Assembly (NCBI GenBank): GCA_029961685.1
Contig: JARWKL010000003.1
Coordinates: 14,141,282 to 14,205,281, forward strand
Length of the DNA: 64,000 nt
Direction of reading: 5' to 3'
Source: Aristolochia californica
Lineage: Eukaryota > Streptophyta > Magnoliopsida > Piperales > Aristolochiaceae
A model generated the notes under the pieces. It was not told where the DNA came from. It saw only the letters and a program-made list of their open reading frames with translations, and searched no databases. Both the position numbers and the translations under genes were made by a program. Position 1 is the stretch's first letter; each line of letters opens with the position of its first letter. This document shows, one piece after another, positions 54,481 to 64,000 of the stretch.

Positions 54481-56662
54481 TTCTAGAGACATATTGAGAA
54501 GATTTGGGATGGAAGACAGTTTGATCGAAGAAAAACAAGAAGGAAGGAAGCTCTGGTTCTACAAAAGCCTTCTTCAACTTTGGCAAATCTTTTCTGGCGA
54601 TTGGGTGTAAGCGAGACAGATCGGGAATGTCGATCCAGATCATGGTTCAAAACGAGGGAAGAAAGGCCTTCATCTCCTTTCCAATGACAGACTGTAATGT
54701 CTTCCTCAGTCAATTCGAAGTTGTTACAACCACTGATAGTCGTCGAACCAGATCCAATGAGCTCCAGCTTGGCCAAATCTCCTTTCGCTTCTCTGTTTTC
54801 ACTCACCAAGATAAATGGGAATGTAAAATCGTCCAGAGCAGAGGAGAGAAAATCATGGAATGCATTTACATTTCGGAATAGAAAGATTCCTTTGGCTAGT
54901 CAACCTTTCGAACAGCGATCAAGGAGTACGGTCCGGCAGCGTCAAGCTCTCAGGTTCAGAAAGGCATCATCTCTCGAACCCGACCTTCCTCCAGCAAGAT
55001 TCCCCCCTTCCCACAAAAATTCTTGGCGACGACCTTCCCGGCCCTGGCGAGCACTGAATCTCCTGGCCAAATTCTGTCAAAAATTACAAATGTTGCCTCG
55101 ACTATCTTGCCCGAGCTTGGTAACCCTGCTAAGTTGTCGTGGGGGATGGAAATCTCCTTCCCTCTTGGTGCATTGGTGCAAGGAAGGATGCTGCATGCAA
55201 ATGATGCAACGGCTATAATGGTCGACCCAAATTGGAATTCTATCTGGGACCGCTGGCATTGCTGATCTCCTTGGCCTCCATTGATGATAAGGCCAATGCC
55301 TTAAATGCCTTATCATGCTGCCAAACCTTACTGGTTGGGATTTGTCAACTCCCTCCAACTTGTTTGGGCTGTGGATATCAATCTAGGGCATCCCAATTGA
55401 GCTATGTCGGAGGAGAATTTACAGATGATTGTGACTCGCTTTGCTAAGTTTTTTTACCAAGCTCCGGAGTCGGCCTCGATGTCCTGCATGGACATGGCGA
55501 AAATTTTCATCATCCCAAAATAGCATTGGAAGAGATCTCATTATCTTAAGCTTTCGGTTGGAGATTAATTATTGGGCAAAGGTGGTTTTTGATGATTTGT
55601 TCACTTATGATGATGCTAGAGGCTTGATTGAGGGCTAAAATCTTTTCCCACCACAACCAGCTCCACTGAATTTGGCTGAGCGGACCATTACCAGACCAGG
55701 TCACTCATCCCTAGATGCTTGGACTCCTAGCTATCGCCCCTTGGTCAACCCCACCTTGCCCCCCACCTTACAACCAGCCTTTTCAGAACCAAACCCTCAA
55801 CCCCACTCCTCCACTACTGTTTTTGCCACACCGGCTCCACTACCTCCCTCAAACTCTTCCAGCCCACCATCTTTCTCCTTCCTTTTGAACCCTACCCAAC
55901 CACCACCACCATTAAAAATCCCTATAAAAAACCCCCTTTTTGATAAGTGGTTCCCACTGCACCCTCTAGAAAATGCCCACTTGGACCCTTTCTGCATGCC
56001 TATAAACCCCTTCCCCAACATCCCCCATCCCTCACACAACACAGTGCCCCCGCCCCCCCCCCCCCCCCCCCCCCCCCAATAGAAATGGTCACACACACAG
56101 CCTTCCTCCCTATCCCCATCCCGGCATAATTCTAACTTGGGCCTTACGAACTCTGGATTAGTCATTGTTACTGCCACCCAGCTTGTGGAAATGACAGTTA
56201 TTTCTAGACAGCCAAGGAGATCGAATACCCCTCTTGCCACTTATTAGAGGAGTCGTAGAAGCCCTGCTCCTACTCCCCCTCTCGGGGACTCTTTTTGGGT
56301 TAATCATGGTCGGCATGATCAGGCCTTGGTCACTTCCACCCCGCCACCCATTCCCACGAAGGACAACCCAGAGCAAATTGTTGCCACTCTCCAGTCGAAG
56401 TGGCACCGATATGATGATGATACCTAGCAGTAGATTATGAACCTTGCCATACTCATGGGATTAGTCTGCAAAGGTTATTTGCCCGATGATGGTGACCCAG
56501 GAGTCCACAAACAAGTCCAGAAATGATTGTTCTATGCTGGAATGTTTGATGAGTTGGCTCACCCAGAAAGCACGCCGTTATTAGTAGTCGGATCCTGCAA
56601 AGCCTCGATGGTGATCCTTCAAGAGATGATGTTTCAATGCATGACTAACTCCATTGCGCGGT
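54480..56662 (+). pseudogene. L1 LINE ORF1 region (decayed), with a Pro-rich tail
   Basis: Weak L1 ORF1-like phrases occur in several frames: IQIMVQNEGRKAFISF near 54635-54680, and GDGNLLPSWCIG- and SILGPLALLISLASID-like phrases at 55135-55290 where plant ORF1 has its RNA-binding and PLPFHLW-like parts. 55672-56082 is a 136-codon Pro-rich frame ending in a C run (56049-56078). Numerous stops. The start of the element is uncertain. 56080-56662 continues with broken frames and is cut by the solo LTR at 56663. Confidence 0.6.
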
Positions 56663-57104
56663 TGTTATATTTATAGAAAAGTGAAATACTTCATTGACAT
56701 CAATAACTTGTTGTAATCAGAGTACATGAACCTCTATTTATAATAGAGGAAGGTAGTAGAGTCCAATTACAATAAAACTACCCCTGTCCCAATTACACCC
56801 AAACTCTAATACAAAAAGATAAGTCCTACCATAATTAAATAACTCAATATTGATAAAAGAGAAACATAACTCCAACTAAAACTCTTTTTGGTCGTGACCC
56901 TAAGATAAAGATACTTTTTTGAATCCTTCTTGATCTTCCAACTGATGTGATAATGATGCCAACTCATGGTAATCGTTGTGGGTCCTACTTCTTATAGGTT
57001 TGGGCCCATCTTGTGGGTCGTCCTTGGTCATGTGACCCATCTTATAATAATCTTATATATGTGGGCCTTCCTTGGTCGTTTGGGTTTGATGTTATCTTAC
57101 AACA
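56663..57104 (-). repeat. solo A-type LTR in the L1 element
   Basis: 442 bp, TGTTATATTTATAG ... TTACAACA, the reverse complement of the A LTRs: GGCCCA-rich end at the right, TCTATTTATAATAGAGG in the middle. Flanks GCGGT (56658-56662) and ACGGT (57105-57109) are a target duplication with one mismatch. No interior is present. Confidence 0.88.
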
Positions 57105-58197
57105 ACGGTAATTGTGGTTTTGCCCTACCTTGGAGTGGCGTACAATGGATACGGTGGGTCATTCCGGTGGTCTAATGGTTCTCTAGAACTCTTGCCTGGT
57201 CGACCTCACGGATCTTTGCCTTGGTCAATTTTTATTACTTTGAAATTCCGTGACTGCTGCCTTGGTTGCATTTGGGGGCTTGCCGGAGTATATGGACCCA
57301 CTTGATACCGACAACGTGAATCTTTTTGGGAGGAGCTTCACAATCTTCTTCAACGATGGTCACTGCCTTGGCTCATTGCGGGTGATTTCAATGCGATCAA
57401 ATTTTGCAATGAAAAATCCCCTCCTGCCACTTCTATTTTCACTTCCATGAGAAGTTTTACAGACTTTATAGGGGTTACGGAGATGGTTGAGATTCCTTTA
57501 TCTAGAATGACATTCACTAGGTCGAATGGGTAGAAACAAGCTAATCTCTCTAAGCTGGACAAATTTATTGTGAGTAGCGATTGACTCCAGATCTATGAAG
57601 ATGCTTCGGGCAAGGTTCTCAACCTGGTGGGATCTGGTCGATTCTCCTTTCTACATCTTTTGGTAGATGGGGTCCTACTCCCTTCTGCTTTGAGAACTCT
57701 TGGTTACTCGAGGTGGATTTTGATCACCTCCTTGTTGATTGGTGGTCCGACTTTACCAATGGTCATCTTGCAGAATGGGACCTCCCTAAAAAACTTAAGC
57801 TTCTCAAAGGTAAGTTGAAGTCTTGGGCCTCCCACCTGAAGTCCTCCCTTGGTGCCAAGAAAATCTCTATCACTTCCCAAATTGATGTCCTTGACCAAGC
57901 TGAAGAACAAAAGTACCTATCTAATTCTGAATTCTCTTCTTGCACTACTCTTCAAGCTCATCTTTTTGCTCTTCTCCACTCGGAGAAAGTGAGATTGAAG
58001 CAACGTGCCTGCTTTAGATGGCTAAAAGAGGGAGATACCAATACCAAAAAATTTCAAGTCGTCGCCTCGGCGAGGAGGACTAACCGAATTACCTCGTTGT
58101 GGGTGGACAATGAGGTAACTTCGGAAAAGTCCTCCATTACTGATTCTCTGATCAAGTTTTATGCAGATCTCTATTTATAGTGCCCTCATCATCCTAA
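57105..58197 (+). pseudogene. L1 LINE ORF2, endonuclease and pre-RT region (decayed)
   Basis: The endonuclease shows a VYGPT block near 57290, FWEELHNLLQRW, then PWLIAGDFNAIKF (GDFN motif) near 57365-57400, RMTFTRSNG and LSKLDKFIVS near 57510-57575. A 155-codon frame at 57713-58180 has the pre-RT signature CFRWLKEGDTNTKKF and ASARRTNRI. It stops at 58178 just before the inserted retrotransposon. Multiple earlier stops. Confidence 0.88.
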
Positions 58198-58543
58198 TGT
58201 TATGGACCCAATAGTGAGCCGAGTCAGGCTGAAACACCATTGCCGAGTTAATTACTCTGACTGAGTTAACTATATAACCATATAATTTATTTCAGGTTAA
58301 ATGTTATAGAAGGGTAAAATTGTAATTCTCTCTAGAACAGTAGATCATAAGCCCTATTCAAGGGACATCAGGGAACGAAATGGCAAGTTGAATTTGAAAC
58401 AGACTCCCTCACAGGTTACGGACTCCCTCGTAACCGGGTTATCCCTCGCCGTTCGTCTATATGATTCTTCTCCCTTTCGTTCTCTTCTTCTTAGTATCAC
58501 CTTCGTCTTCCCCGGTGAATCTCCGTGTTGATCTGGGACATCA
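58198..58543 (+). repeat. 5' LTR of the gene-capturing element
   Basis: 346 bp, TGTTATGGACCCAATAG ... GGGACATCA. It lacks about 50 bp that are present in the 3' LTR, around the repeated GTTACGGACTCCCTC blocks. Confidence 0.93.
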
Positions 58544-58560
58544 TTTTGGTATCAGAGCAG
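58544..58560 (+). promoter_or_regulatory. primer binding site of the gene-capturing element
   Basis: TTTTGGTATCAGAGCAG follows the LTR; TGGTATCAGAGC is the initiator-Met tRNA complement. Confidence 0.88.
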
Positions 58561-58618
58561 GTTCACAACGAGCGATGCTTCGTTCCTAGATGAAATAGCC
58601 GCGGCGCTCCGTGATAAA

Positions 58619-59338
58619 ATGGCCGAAGGCCGCACAGAAAGGATTTCAGCAATACGGGAGATGTGTGCGCTGCGCACAGCAATATGGGAGGACATACATC
58701 AAGCTTTCAGCGAAAATCGTCGGGCTAATGATGCTGAGAGGAGGGTCGTCGTTGTGGTAGAAGACGTTCAACCTCGAATCTCTTCGGAAAAGCCCGATTC
58801 CGGCGTTCAGCCTCAAACCTCTTCGGAAAAGGCCGATGTGGGTTCACAGGTCTTCGTTCGACCTAATTCCTCTGAACGTGGAACTCCCGAGCCGAAAACC
58901 ACCGTCGTGAAAATCAAAGTCGGGGAGAATGGCAATCCCCGAGCAGAGAAGATCCACGCCAAATCTCGGCCAGAGGCCTCTGCTATTCGCCGACGGCCAA
59001 AGCCTCCGAAGGTCATGAATTTCGGCGACAAAGGTGTTGGGCAGAGCTCGTCGTTAAATCGACAGGGAGAGTACACATATGCAGACAGGAAAGACCAGAA
59101 ATCCAAAAATTTTAATTTCGAATTGGAAATGGTGGTTGTGGCGGAAGATGAGATTCTTGAGAAACCGACGTTTGGCGTTGGAACCAGGGGTGGGGGTGAT
59201 GCTCCGTCCACTGCTGGGCTCCTTTCCGACAAACTCAGCAAAGAAATTGCGTCCAGCGAGGCTGAGGTATGGAACAAAATTAATTTCGGGGCCAAGCTGG
59301 GTGATGGTGGAACCCCTCAGATCCTTGACGTCGGCTAG
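58619..59338 (+). pseudogene. gag-like frame of the gene-capturing element
   Basis: A 239-codon open frame: MAEGRTERISAIREMCALRT, a helical start, then a charged low-complexity region (RRRPKPPKVMNFGDKG) and an acidic part, ending ILDVG. Its position after the primer site fits gag, and the start resembles in style the short frame at 20354. I see no gag core or zinc knuckle. It could be an uncharacterised element protein, and it is intact as a frame. Confidence 0.5.
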
Positions 59339-59559
59339 CTGTTCGGACGGCCGCCGGTTTATCTGCTTCCGGCCGACTGCCGCGTGAATCGAAAATGGGA
59401 GAAAGGAAAAGAGCGCCAAATGTGGAAGACAGGGCGACAGACGGAGGAGAAATCTAGACTGATGATTCCTGATTCGGATAAAGCAGACCAAATGTTTGTT
59501 GTTTGGTTCGAAGACGATGTGCAAGTTCTTTTAGACAGAATTCAATCTGCCCGACGCAG
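59339..59559 (+). other. unassigned interior of the gene-capturing element
   Basis: Open in part but without recognisable family; lies between the gag-like frame and the first captured fragment. Confidence 0.45.
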
Positions 59560-60017
59560 CATGAATTTAGCAGCAACTATGCCTGGGCATCTCTTGGATA
59601 TGAAAATTGGTTTGAACTTTGCTACTTTTGCTAATGGGAATAGCAGTTTGCCTTCAGGACTAAATTGTCTACAGAGGAGCTTTCCCTACAACTGAGTTTC
59701 TCCACGCTATTCTTCAATTGCAGTCAAATGTGGTGTTTAAGTATCACATCTTCTGGGGACACAATGTTTGAAACTGATAATGATCGATTGGGTCCTGTAT
59801 CATACAGTGTGGCTAGCTCACAAAAATGGGTTGTCAGTAACACAGGAAAAATTATGGAAAATAAAAATGCATCATATATCATATCCTCCTTATTCCAATT
59901 CACAATTACATTGGACTCAGAGCTATTCCAAACAGCAAGAATATCACCAAGGTCCTTAAGGTACTATGGCCTCGGGCTTGAGAATGGGAATTATACCTTG
60001 AATCTGGAATTTGCAGA
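59560..60017 (+). pseudogene. captured fragment of a malectin-domain LRR receptor kinase
   Basis: The plus strand reads SSLPSGLNCLQRSFPYN (the end of the LRR/linker part, normally followed by a CNRG-type stretch). After a frame change it reads DTMFETDNDRLGPVSYSV, QKWVVSN, QFTITLDSELFQTARISP and LRYYGLGLENGNYTLNLEFA. That is the malectin domain of the plant LRR-RLK VIII-2 type. The intact protein would be a membrane receptor kinase; here only part of the ectodomain remains, with no signal peptide, transmembrane or kinase part. It is fused directly to PPR sequence near 60018. Confidence 0.88.
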
Positions 60018-60357
60018 GTTCAAAGCAATACATGAACTGCTGGGTCAAATGAAAGAGAAAGAGATCCCATTCAAAGAGTCTATAATTATTTTGATCATGA
60101 AAGGGTATGGAAGGGCTTGTTTGCCTGGGCAGGTTACTCAGTTTCTGAGAGAAAGGAAGGATCTCAATAACTGCCAACATTCAGATCACATTATGTTGTT
60201 CTTGATGTATTAGTTTCAGAAAAAGGCCACACAATTACTCCAAAGGTTCTTGCTGAAATGATCCATGAAGGTATTCCTCCAACTGTTTATACATTCTCTA
60301 TTGTAATGAAAGCCTTGTGTGCAGTGAAAGAGGTTGGTACTGCGGTTTTGCTTCTTG
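60018..60357 (+). pseudogene. captured fragment of a PPR protein
   Basis: The first part, KAIHELLGQMKEKEIPFKES, then IMKGYGRACLPGQVTQFL, is a typical pentatricopeptide repeat. After frameshifts it continues as VLDVLVSEKGHTITP-like and EMIHEGIPPTVYTFSIVMKA, LCAVKEVGTAVLLL. About one repeat appears missing between them. PPR proteins bind organelle RNA; only two or three repeats remain. The fragment is joined to the flippase fragment near 60358. Confidence 0.8.
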
Positions 60358-61782
60358 GAGATTCAGAGCTTCGTAATACCCAATACATCTATGGTGTGGT
60401 TATTTTTAGTAATCCAGATGCACAAGTAGTCCAAAATTCCACAAGCTCACCTTCTAAGAGAAGCTGCATACAGAGAAAGATGGATACAATTATCTATGTT
60501 CTCTTTACTATGCTCATTTTGGTTTCCCTTGTCACTGTCATTGGGTCTTCTTTATACACAAAGTTTGAAATTGTGAATTGGTGGTATCTTCAACCTGGTG
60601 AAAATGATCCCTTCTATAATCCATAGAATCCACCTTTGGCCGGAGGGCTACAGTTCATAAGGGCACTTATGCTTTATGGTTACTTGATTCCAATCTCTCT
60701 CTATGTCTCTATTGAAGTGGTCAAAGTATTACAAGCTATGCTCATCGATTGGGATGTACAACTGTTTGATGAAGAAACATGCAGCTCTGTTGAAGCTAGA
60801 ACTTCAAACTTAAATGAAGAGCTAGGTCAGGTTGAGATGCTCTTGTCTGACAAAACTGAAACACTCACTTGTAACCAAATGGAGTTCAGAAAGTGTAGCA
60901 TTGCAGGAGTTTCATATGGGGGTGACGTAAGTGAAGTTGATTTAGCTGCATCACACAGAATGAATATAGATTTGGAGAAATTCGTGTTCAGTTGTGACAG
61001 GTCAAATCTTATGAGTAGTCCAAGTTTTGATAATTTTGATTTCTCAATAGCAGATAGTACTACCAAAAATCAAGCCCGTGGTCACCATGTTTCGGAGTAT
61101 CCTATCCTTTCTGGTGGACAACTTCAGAAGCATTTGCAGAATGAAACCCCAATTAAGGGTTTCAACTTCAAGGATGATCGGCTGATGCACAATAACTGGG
61201 TCAAAAGCGGCCGTATTTTTTGAGATAGCAATGTTTCTCAGGGTTTTGGCCCTATGCCATACTAGACTACCTGTTGAAGAAGATGACACAGGCAAGTTGA
61301 CATATGAAGCTGCGTCACCTGAAGAAGTAGCTTTCTTAGTTGCTTCGTGGGAGTTTGGGTTTAGATTCTCTCAAAGAACCCAGTCTGTCATGTCAGTTAG
61401 GGAACTTGATCCCAACGGGATTGAAGTTGAGAGGCCGTACAAGCTTCTAAATCTTCTGTAATTTAGAAATTACCGTAAAAGGATGTCTGTCATCGTGGTG
61501 GATGAAGAAGGACAGATAATTCTTCTATGCAAAGGAGTTGCTAGCATTATCCTTGATAGGCTTGCGGAAACTGGCAAGTTATATCAGCCATAAACAGTGG
61601 TACACCTCTAAGATTATGCAGAAGATGGCTTGAGAACTCTGGTGTTTGCATATAGCAAGCTTGGTTCATCAGAGTACCCAATCTGGAGCTCAATATTTGC
61701 AAAGGCCAAGACTACAGTTGGCCCAGAGAGAGAGAACTTGCTGGAGAATGCATTTGACATGATTGAGAAAGATTTGATCCTC
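60358..61782 (+). pseudogene. captured fragment of a P4-ATPase phospholipid flippase (ALA type)
   Basis: The frame runs ELRNTQYIYGVVIFS, SPSKRSCIQRKMDTIIYVLF (membrane segment), GLQFIRALMLYGYLIPISLY (membrane segment), SVEARTSNLNEELGQVEM, then the phosphorylation motif LSDKTETLTCNQMEF, in which the invariant Gly of DKTGT is Glu. The N-domain follows with SPEEVAFLVASWEFGF and a damaged CKGVASIILDRL. It ends at EKDLIL. Stops or frameshifts lie near 60624, 61220, 61459 and 61590. It covers roughly the middle third of a flippase; no introns are seen. Confidence 0.93.
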
Positions 61783-61890
61783 TTATATGTTGGCAGTTAC
61801 CAGATATCATTTGGTCCAGTAAGTTGGTTGATGGTGTCTGAGATTTTCCCACTTCGAACTAGAGGTTGCACAGTACGGTGTATGCTTTAA
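61783..61890 (+). pseudogene. captured fragment of an MFS sugar transporter
   Basis: In frame with the end of the flippase piece, the sequence turns into LYVGSYQISFGPVSWLMVSE, IFPLRTRG. This is a conserved stretch of plant monosaccharide transporters of the plastidic/vacuolar glucose or xylose-symporter type, including the cytosolic-loop motif E-x-F-P-L-R-x-R-G. A stop follows within 10 codons. It is short, but the match is distinctive. Confidence 0.78.
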
Positions 61891-61920
61891 GATCAATAAT
61901 TGTTGTAAGTAACAGACCCC

Positions 61921-62130
61921 ATGGAGATTGATTCCAGTGGCGCAAGACAAACCAAAAAAAAAAAAAAAGTTGTTTCTTTTGTAGGTGGAACCAGCAGGAC
62001 TGTTTCGCACCCCACAAAATTTACTACGCACATAGTTCAAGTGGGTGCTACTTGGGTTGATGTAGATGAAGTCGACAAGCCTACCCACCTTCGAGCTCGT
62101 GGTCGAGATCATTCTCCAGGAGGGGTGTGA
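61921..62130 (+). pseudogene. element-derived tail frame before the 3' LTR
   Basis: A 69-codon frame ends HLRARGRDHSPGGV with its stop overlapping the polypurine tract, one base before the LTR. Chromovirus pol often ends this way, and the same arrangement (LVFQGGV-type end) precedes the LTR at 22115. An A run lies at 61957-61972. I read it as the last remnant of the ancestral pol 3' end. Confidence 0.55.
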
Positions 62131-62527
62131 TGTTATGGACCCAATAGTGAGCCGAGTCAGGTTGAGACATCGTGGCCGAGTCAATTACTTTGACCGAGTT
62201 AGCTATGTTGTCATTTAGTTTATTTCAGGTTAAATGCCATAGAGGGGCAAAATTATAATTCTCTCTAGAATCGTAGATCATGAGTCCTATTTAAGGGACA
62301 TCAGGGAATGAAATGGCAAGTTGAATTTGAAACAGAAATAGGGTCAAGGTTCTCCTCTGACGAACCTAGGTTGCGGACTCCCTCAGAGCCGTAGGTTACG
62401 GACTCCCTCAAAGCCGGGTTATCCCTTGTCGTTCGTCTCTACGATTCTTCTCCCTTTCGTTCTCTTCTTCTTTGTTATCACCTTCGTCTTCCCCGATGAA
62501 TCTCCGTGTTGATCTGGGACCATATCA
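62131..62527 (+). repeat. 3' LTR of the gene-capturing element
   Basis: 397 bp, TGTTATGGACCCAATAG ... CCATATCA; its other differences from the 5' LTR are scattered substitutions. Confidence 0.93.
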
Positions 62528-64000
62528 CCTAAGTTCTAGCACCTCAACTTTGCCAAAATATCCAAAGCTGCTGCCTCCTTGATTGAGCTCCCTTTCGTTG
62601 AGGTGGAAATTGAGAAGGTTGTTCTTGGTATGACATGTGACCGTGTGCTTGGACCGGACGGATTAAACGGAGATTTCTGTCATAGAGTTTGGCCTTGTAT
62701 TAAGCAAGACGTACACAATATGGTTCAAGGTTTTGACAAGAATGGCATCACCTTTAGAAGTATAGGGGCTTCTTTTATTGCCTTAGTTCTGAAGAAAGAA
62801 AATGTTGAGCAGCCAGTGATTTTCGGCCCATAAGCCTCATCCTCAGCTCTTACAAAATTATTGCTCGGCTCCTCACTTGGCATTTGAAGTCCCTCCTTCT
62901 TGGTCATCCACAATGGTCAGGGTGATTTCCTAAGGGGGAGGAACATCCTTGACTCTTCCATGGTAGCTCACAAGCTCCTTGACCATTTCTCCTGCTTTAG
63001 TTGCCTGCTCTAGTTGCCCTCGGTTTGCCTTGAAGCTTGATCTTGAGAAGGCATTCGACATGGTTAATTGGGATCTTTCTTTCTTATGATGACCTTCTAG
63101 GTCAAATGGGCTTCAATGACTGTTGGAGGGGTTGGATTAGATCATGTGTCTCATTAGCCTCTTTCTCCCTCCTTCTCAATGGGACTGCTTGTGGCTTTTT
63201 TAAGGGCTCCAGGGGTATTCGGCAAGGGGATCCGCATTCCCTTCTCCTATTCAATATTGTGGCTAAGCTTCTATCGGCCATGACTTATCGGGCTAAAGAG
63301 GTTGGTTGGCTTGGGCCGATTAGCAATTGTGAGGCTTTTGACATTCCCCTTCTCCAATATGCGAATGATACCTTACTGTTCGGGGTCGGATCCTTGGACT
63401 ATATTGTGAAGATCGGCTTTATTGGGGCTTTTTGAGATTGTATCAGGGCAGAAAGTCAATTGGCAGAAATCATCTCTAGTGGGGTTTAACATCAACACAG
63501 ATGAACTCCGATCCATGGCGGATTTCTCTAGCTGTTCTATATCTACCCTCCCCACCACATACCTCGGTCTCCCTCTTTTTACATCCAGCATCAGCAAGGA
63601 CTTATGGAGCCCGATTATCGAGAGATTGGATCGCCGGTTGGCTACCTGGAGGGGTCCTTTTCTATTCAAAGTTGGGAGCTTTACTCTACCCAAATCTTGT
63701 TTTTTTGGGATCCCAAACTATTTCCTCTCGTTCATGCATTGCCCGACCGTGATATGTAATCAGATTGATGGCATGATGAGAAGATTCCCTTGGCAAGGCA
63801 CCTCTTCCGAGTTTAAGTACCATCTAGTGAGATGGTCAGATGTCTGCATTCCAAAATCTAGGGGAGGTCTAGGTATTAGGCTCTCCAAGGACATGAACAT
63901 GGCCCTCCTCCTTAAGAAGATTTGGAAATTCAACACGGTTTGCAATAATCTATGGAGACCTATGGTGGCATCCAAGCTTAATCAACATGAGTTCTGGTGG
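62528..64000 (+). pseudogene. L1 LINE ORF2 reverse transcriptase (decayed, runs off the window)
   Basis: After the second CCTAA the L1 frame resumes: IELPFVEVEIEKVVLGM, GPDGLNGDFCHRVW, then KLDLEKAFDMVNWDL (first catalytic Asp kept), GIRQGDPHSLLLFNIV, and LQYANDTLLF where YADD is expected, so one catalytic Asp is Asn. Further on, STLPTTYLGLPLFTSSISK, and KSRGGLGIRLSKDMNMALL near 63855-63920. Many stops. The RNase H end and poly-A tail lie outside the window. Confidence 0.92.

Larger units (their letters stand above)
58198..62527 (+). mobile_element. LTR retrotransposon carrying captured host gene fragments
   Basis: 4330 bp with perfect CCTAA target duplications (58193-58197, 62528-62532). 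LTRs are 58198-58543 and 62131-62527; TTTTGGTATCAGAGC follows the first (primer site), and AGGAGGGGTGTGA precedes the second. The interior has a gag-like start, then in the same sense fragments of a malectin-domain LRR kinase, a PPR protein, a P4-ATPase and a sugar transporter, then a short element tail. No pol is recognisable, so it is non-autonomous. It splits L1 ORF2. Confidence 0.95.

Noticed and set aside
55797..56240. 147-codon Gly-rich minus-strand frame
   Set aside because: Shadow of the Pro-rich plus frame and the C run in L1 ORF1; the Gly run is the C tract read in reverse.
59560..61890. A cluster of functional host genes (receptor kinase, PPR, flippase, transporter)
   Set aside because: Each is a partial, frame-broken fragment fused to the next, inside LTRs with a target duplication. 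The flippase phosphorylation motif is mutated.

Overview
The window is intergenic, repeat-dominated nuclear DNA of a flowering plant. The evidence is the plant-type Ty1/copia and Ty3/gypsy chromovirus LTR retrotransposons, plant L1-type LINEs, a TRIM, and captured fragments of plant gene families (malectin-domain LRR receptor kinase, PPR, ALA-type P4-ATPase, MFS sugar transporter). I cannot name the species. No intact host gene, tRNA, rRNA or CRISPR array was found; essentially all coding sequence is broken. A 100-base run of N (1062-1161) is an assembly gap.

Layout. (1) 250-18559 is one old minus-strand copia element (copia-1; 5' LTR 18115-18559, RT at its left end), split by serial insertions: a non-autonomous element B1 (695-3230); a solo LTR (3676-13213) carrying non-autonomous element A1 (3720-12839), which carries a whole gypsy chromovirus (5975-12616), which carries a 610-bp inverted-LTR element (7056-7665); then a gypsy-2 3' end (15251 on) and a TRIM (about 16492-16872). 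(2) 18560-23643 is unclassified repeat D interrupted by a 3.24-kb compound element (19290-22530) whose left LTR is inverted. (3) 23649-37551 is a non-autonomous element B3 carrying element A3 (with a 2.77-kb tandem duplication running through it) and an almost complete copia element (copia-2, 31271-37124). (4) 37557-46020 is a decayed plus-strand copia (copia-5) split by non-autonomous element C (39211-44957), which holds a complete element A2 (42048-44768). (5) 46021-54480 holds a plant-transposon-protein-like fragment, copia-3 and copia-4 3' halves, a 5'-truncated LINE, a possible host exon remnant and a B-family relic. (6) 54480-64000 is a decayed plus-strand L1 LINE, split by a solo A-type LTR and by a 4.33-kb LTR retrotransposon (58198-62527) that has captured at least four host gene fragments.

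How the parts work together. Families A, B and C have LTRs, a tRNA-iMet-type primer binding site and a polypurine tract but no coding capacity, so they must have been mobilised in trans. They share LTR blocks with each other and with the local copia LTRs, which makes copia enzymes the likely source. Target-site duplications were read directly for most insertions and fix the nesting order. The most notable items are the gene-capturing retrotransposon (58198-62527) and the two inverted-LTR elements (7056-7665 and 19290-22530). Both inverted-LTR elements are flanked by 5-bp target duplications, and their family has a near-palindrome at the LTR tip.
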